8,788 bases of DNA, taken from positions 1-8,788 of the forward strand of contig DAOVXR010000051.1 of NCBI GenBank assembly GCA_030636065.1, in the 5' to 3' direction. The translations under genes were made by a program, and so were the position numbers. Positions within the stretch are counted from its first letter, which is position 1. Each line of letters begins with the position of its first letter. The DNA comes from Sedimentisphaerales bacterium (GTDB lineage: Bacteria; Planctomycetota; Phycisphaerae; Sedimentisphaerales; SM23-30). The notes below the pieces were generated by a model, which worked only from the letters and a program-made list of their open reading frames with translations, had not been told where the DNA came from and did not search any database. Below, in pieces: positions 6,204-8,788 of this stretch.

Positions 6204-6241
6204 AGAGTTGAACGTCCAACATTCAATCCGCCTGCGGCGGA
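6204..6241 (+). repeat. 23-base dispersed unit, copy B, with adjoining 6-bp hairpin
   Basis: Positions 6204-6226 are identical to 1651-1673. Immediately after comes TCCGCC-TGC-GGCGGA (6227-6241), a perfect 6-bp stem with a 3-base loop that replaces the unpaired spacer of copy A. After it the similarity to copy A resumes (TCGAATCAAAGAAATATTGA). The hairpin thus looks like a palindrome inserted into, or exchanged within, an older repeat. Confidence 0.6.
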
Positions 6242-6302
6242 TCGAATCAAAGAAATATTGAGTAAAGAAAAAGAAATGACGAATAAGATCGCTACACGGA
6301 GT

Positions 6303-6427
6303 GTGCCTGGCACTTTTAGGAAAATCGGTTAAAGAGCATCTCTGGGAAATACAGAAAGGTGGCACCCAACGGCTCTTTCGGCCCTTTGGGCCTGATAAAG
6401 AAAAGAACCCCTGCTTAACAGCAGGGG
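6303..6427 (+). repeat. Dispersed two-hairpin intergenic element, copy B
   Basis: This shares 6340-6366 with 1489-1515 without a mismatch, and 6372-6381 with 1520-1529. The first hairpin pairs CATCTCTG (6337-6344) with CAGAAAGGTG (6352-6361); compared with copy A, a C-G pair has become T-G, so pairing is kept. A GGCCC-TTT-GGGCC hairpin (6380-6392) follows. The last hairpin, CCCCTGCT-TAAC-AGCAGGGG (6408-6427), is a perfect 8-bp stem whose inner pairs differ entirely from copy A while the CCCC...GGGGCTA frame is kept. It ends 67 bases before the radical SAM start, so it lies in or near that leader. Confidence 0.65.
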
Positions 6428-6480
6428 CTATCAAGGACAAGAACCCGTGGACGATTACGGAAAACTATCATTCACGGCCA

Positions 6481-6485
6481 AAGGA
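6481..6485 (+). promoter_or_regulatory. Ribosome binding site deciding the radical SAM gene start
   Basis: AAGGA lies nine bases before the ATG at 6495. It favours this start over the in-frame GTG at 6447, which has no such site and would add 16 residues (starting MDDYGKLSF) with no counterpart that I know in the RlmN family. Confidence 0.55.
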
Positions 6486-6494
6486 ACAAGAATA

Positions 6495-7448
6495 ATGAAA
6501 ATTGTCTCCAAAACGGGTAACGAAGACATCGCGACTGTTTATGTCGCTGATATGGGAAACGGGCGGATGGTCGAGTTTGTCGAATCCGTTCAGCCGCCCA
6601 TCCCAAGAGAAAAAAAGTGGGTGTTGATTATCTCGACACTGTTCGGCTGTCCGGTTGGCTGTCGTATGTGCGACGCCGGAGGTGATTATCGGGGAAAACT
6701 CACCACCGATGAAATATTGGCCCAGATTGATTTTCTTGTCGGTTCGCGTTTTGCCGATGGCAATGTCCCGGTAGAAAAATTCAAGATACAATTCGCCCGT
6801 ATGGGTGAGCCTGCCCTGAATGAAAATGTACTCGACGCACTTGAAAAACTTCCCGCCCGCTATAATACCGCCGGGATAATTATGCCCTGTCTCTCAACGG
6901 TAGCGCCTGAAAAAACCGACAGCTTTTTCGAGCGGCTTCTATCCATAAAACGCCAAAGATACAGCCGCGGCCGATTCCAACTTCAGTTCTCACTGCATTC
7001 CACCGATCCGGAGACAAGAGACTATCTTATGCCAATCGCGAAATGGCCGCTGCCGCGCATTGCCGAATATGGGAATCAATTCTGCACACCGCCCGATCGA
7101 AAAGTTACCCTGAATTTCGCAATCGGCAAAAATGTGCCTGTCGATGCCGATCTGCTCTGTGGCACCTTCGACCCGGACAAATTCCTGATAAAGATCACAC
7201 CAGTCAACCCGACCCTCAGAGCCATGGAAAATAATCTGGTTTCAGATGTCGATCCCGACAAACTCGATGACAATCATAACGGGCTGCTCCGGAAACTGCG
7301 AGCAGGCGGCTTTGACGTGATTGTCAGTATCGGTGAACCGGAAGAAAACAAGATCGGCAGTAACTGCGGGCAATATCTCAACGCTGTCCGGAAAGCCGAT
7401 TTTTCCGACAGCGACGCATATACCTATCCATCGGAACAGTTGGTATGA
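6495..7448 (+). CDS. RlmN/Cfr-like radical SAM protein, short form without the resolving cysteine
   Basis: This is a 317-residue protein. C52, C56 and C59 (GCPVGCRMC) form the Cx3Cx2C motif that binds the 4Fe-4S cluster and SAM. MGEP (103-106), FSLHSTDPETRDYLMPI, VTLNFAI and IKITPVNP follow in the order seen in RlmN and Cfr, which methylate C2 or C8 of A2503 in 23S rRNA. Near the end, GSNCGQYL (C291) matches the RlmN ACGQL motif, whose Cys carries the methylene in that mechanism. Two differences stand out. The N-terminal helix-hairpin-helix domain of RlmN (about 384 residues) is absent. The second mechanistic Cys, seven residues before the cluster motif (C118 in E. coli RlmN), is I45 here. 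The substrate is therefore uncertain: it could be RNA or something else. The stop overlaps the next start as ATGA. The start at 6495 is chosen for its ribosome binding site. Confidence 0.9.
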   Translation: MKIVSKTGNEDIATVYVADMGNGRMVEFVESVQPPIPREKKWVLIISTLFGCPVGCRMCDAGGDYRGKLTTDEILAQIDFLVGSRFADGNVPVEKFKIQFARMGEPALNENVLDALEKLPARYNTAGIIMPCLSTVAPEKTDSFFERLLSIKRQRYSRGRFQLQFSLHSTDPETRDYLMPIAKWPLPRIAEYGNQFCTPPDRKVTLNFAIGKNVPVDADLLCGTFDPDKFLIKITPVNPTLRAMENNLVSDVDPDKLDDNHNGLLRKLRAGGFDVIVSIGEPEENKIGSNCGQYLNAVRKADFSDSDAYTYPSEQLV

Positions 7449-8719
7449 AAATTGTTTTTCATTCCGAAATACTCGAACAGCAAAGGTACTCTTGTAATTG
7501 CTGCGGCCAAGGCTGTCGAAGTTTTCTTGTGCCGGTCGAACCGAACGAACGAGACAGTATCGAACAGCTCCAGTCCTGGCGTGAAAAATTGCGGGTTGAC
7601 GATCTTTTTGTCAAACATCGCGCTGCCGGCTCCGCCCGCTACGGACTGGCCAAGCACCACGACGGCCGTTGTGTCTTTCTCGGCGACGACAAACTCTGTC
7701 TGATACATAATCTCTACGGCCTGAATGCCAAGCCTGTCGCCTGTCAATTATATCCCTTCGTTTTTACGCCATTCGCCGGCGAGCTACGAGTGGGGCTGCG
7801 CTTCGACTGCCCTGTTGTTTGCCGTAACGAAGGGCAACAATTGTCAGTTTATAAAAACGAACTGAATCGCCTGGAAAAACAAATTGTTCCCGCCTCGGCA
7901 AAAGAGATCGAACCACCCGCAATCAGTCCAAGTCGAAAAGTCTCACCCAAGCGGTTTGACGCGATAAATGAAATACTTCTCAAAATCGTCAACTCCGATG
8001 CCCTGCCCCTGCTCCAGCGTCTGCACTGGCTCCGTATGTTCCTGAGCCACCTGACCGACGTGAAATGGCAAAACGTAACCGATGATGATTTCCCGGAATT
8101 GCTTTCCATGCTTCAGGGAGGGCTTCTGGCCGAGTTGCAGCATAGCGAACCACAACACGTTCGAATTACCGGCAAACCACGCAAACTACTTGGTCAATTT
8201 TTCTTTCTGCTGTGTCATCCGACCACAATCATCACCAGCCAAAAAGAAGGTTTGATTACCACACTACAAAAGCGATTTGAGAAACTTGCCGTTATGAAAC
8301 AGCTTGCCCAAACCGTCGGACCGCTGCCAAAATTGCAGCCCCATTGGCCCGATGCTGATATGAGCGACCTTGAAGAAAGTTTCGGCGTCTGGCCGACGGA
8401 CGTGGAAAAAATGTTAACCCGCTACCTGACCTGTCGTATCGCCGGTCTGAACTACTGCGGGCCAAACTTCTACAACTACAGCATGGTCGAGGGCGCTCGC
8501 AGTCTCTTGTTAGCCGTTGTTACCATCGGCTGGGTTATGCGTATCGAAGCTACAAAGGCCGGTCGCGATACTATCGAACGTGCCGATGCCGAAACCGCTG
8601 TTCTAACTATCGACGGCAATCTCGGCTACGCCTCCGCTCTGGCTACCGGCCCGGCACGACTCCGGCTGAGCTATCTTACCGACCATCTCGAAGATATCCT
8701 TAACGCCTACTGTCTTTAA
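7445..8719 (+). CDS. YkgJ/FliB-like cysteine-cluster protein
   Basis: This 424-residue protein has a cysteine-rich N-terminus of the YkgJ type (zinc- or iron-chelating, CxxCxxCC family): C17, C19, C20, C24, then CVFLGDDKLCLIH (C76, C85), ACQLYPF (C100) and FDCPVVC (C122, C126). The CxFLxxxxLCxIHxxYG...CxLYPF pattern also marks FliB, the flagellin lysine-N-methylase, and the length and helical C-terminal half (LTRYLTCRIAG, then GARSLLLAVVTIGWVMRIEA) resemble FliB more than the small stand-alone YkgJ proteins. FliB activity is known for flagellin in enterics; no flagellin gene is in the window, so lysine methylation here is only a possibility. The residues around 145-175 are polar and probably a linker. 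No signal peptide is seen. It is joined to the radical SAM gene by an ATGA overlap with hardly any ribosome binding site of its own, implying translational coupling and a shared task. Confidence 0.85.
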   Translation: MKIVFHSEILEQQRYSCNCCGQGCRSFLVPVEPNERDSIEQLQSWREKLRVDDLFVKHRAAGSARYGLAKHHDGRCVFLGDDKLCLIHNLYGLNAKPVACQLYPFVFTPFAGELRVGLRFDCPVVCRNEGQQLSVYKNELNRLEKQIVPASAKEIEPPAISPSRKVSPKRFDAINEILLKIVNSDALPLLQRLHWLRMFLSHLTDVKWQNVTDDDFPELLSMLQGGLLAELQHSEPQHVRITGKPRKLLGQFFFLLCHPTTIITSQKEGLITTLQKRFEKLAVMKQLAQTVGPLPKLQPHWPDADMSDLEESFGVWPTDVEKMLTRYLTCRIAGLNYCGPNFYNYSMVEGARSLLLAVVTIGWVMRIEATKAGRDTIERADAETAVLTIDGNLGYASALATGPARLRLSYLTDHLEDILNAYCL

Positions 8720-8788
8720 ACAATTTCCAGCATTTCAGTTATGCGTTGCAGCCGTTTGTAAAGCTGTCCCCGGTTGTCTCCACCGAGG
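8716..8788 (-). CDS. C-terminal end of a convergent gene (partial, function unknown)
   Basis: Reading the minus strand from the right edge gives an open frame of 23 residues, LGGDNRGQLYKRLQRITEML then EIV, ending at TAA (8718-8716). The sequence looks like an amphipathic helix, as expected at a real C-terminus. The stop shares bases 8716-8719 with the stop of the cysteine-cluster gene, a tail-to-tail overlap of four bases. The fragment is too short to assign, and chance is possible, but no other gene explains the end of the window. Confidence 0.45.
   Translation of the reverse strand, partial: LGGDNRGQLYKRLQRITEMLEIV

Larger units (their letters stand above)
6172..6494. other. Gene-free gap with repeat modules shared with 1420-2013
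   Basis: This gap has no credible gene. It holds the 23-base unit (6204-6226), a hairpin TCCGCC-TGC-GGCGGA (6227-6241), a palindrome GTGC-CTG-GCAC (6303-6313), the two-hairpin element (to 6427) and finally the leader of the radical SAM gene. An in-frame GTG at 6447 would extend that gene upstream, but 6447 lies only about 20 bases after the repeat and has no ribosome binding site, so I leave 6447-6494 as untranslated. No terminator with a T-run is seen after the flavoprotein gene. Confidence 0.65.

Noticed and set aside
6408..6427. Intrinsic terminator of the flavoprotein gene
   Set aside because: The stem is perfect but followed by CTATCAAGG without a T-run, and it belongs to the dispersed repeat.
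6447..6494. Longer start (GTG at 6447) for the radical SAM gene
   Set aside because: It lies about 20 bases after the repeat, has no ribosome binding site and adds residues with no family counterpart; ATG 6495 has AAGGA at good spacing.

Overview
The window reads as an ordinary chromosomal stretch of a bacterium, most likely a member of the Planctomycetota (perhaps Phycisphaerae-like). The pointers are a short, divergent ribosomal protein bL34, a secreted beta-propeller protein of a style common in uncultured planctomycetes, weak or absent Shine-Dalgarno sites before most genes, a moderate G+C content, and long intergenic mosaics of small palindromes and period-8/9 repeats. This assignment is an inference from memory of such genomes, not from a search.

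Layout. Positions 1-1011 hold the first 337 codons of a DEAD-box RNA helicase on the minus strand, running off the left edge. Positions 1012-1346 hold a possible small plus-strand RNA that ends in a hairpin plus seven T, then a probable promoter for tRNA-Lys(CTT) at 1347-1419. Positions 1420-2013 have no gene and hold repeat modules. A large exported propeller protein with a lysine-rich insert follows (2014-4422). Next is a 38-codon rpmH gene (4492-4608), easy to miss because of its size. Then come two overlapping genes: an isochorismatase-fold cysteine hydrolase (4653-5315) and a thioredoxin-reductase-like flavoprotein without the redox cysteines (5308-6171). A second repeat-rich gap (6172-6494) shares two modules with the first gap, in swapped order. 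It leads to a second coupled pair: an RlmN/Cfr-like radical SAM protein (6495-7448) and a YkgJ/FliB-like cysteine-cluster protein (7445-8719). The last 73 bases hold the end of a convergent minus-strand gene.

How the genes may work together. Two pairs look like translationally coupled units. In the first, the hydrolase stop lies inside the start of the flavoprotein, so both are probably made together, possibly for turnover of an amide or pyridine-type substrate (inference only). In the second, an ATGA overlap joins a radical SAM enzyme to a protein with about nine cysteines. The radical SAM enzyme keeps the Cys of the RlmN GQ motif but has lost the resolving Cys seven residues before the iron-sulphur motif. 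This pair is the best candidate here for an undescribed activity. The intergenic mosaics, with compensatory changes in their hairpins, are the second most interesting signal.
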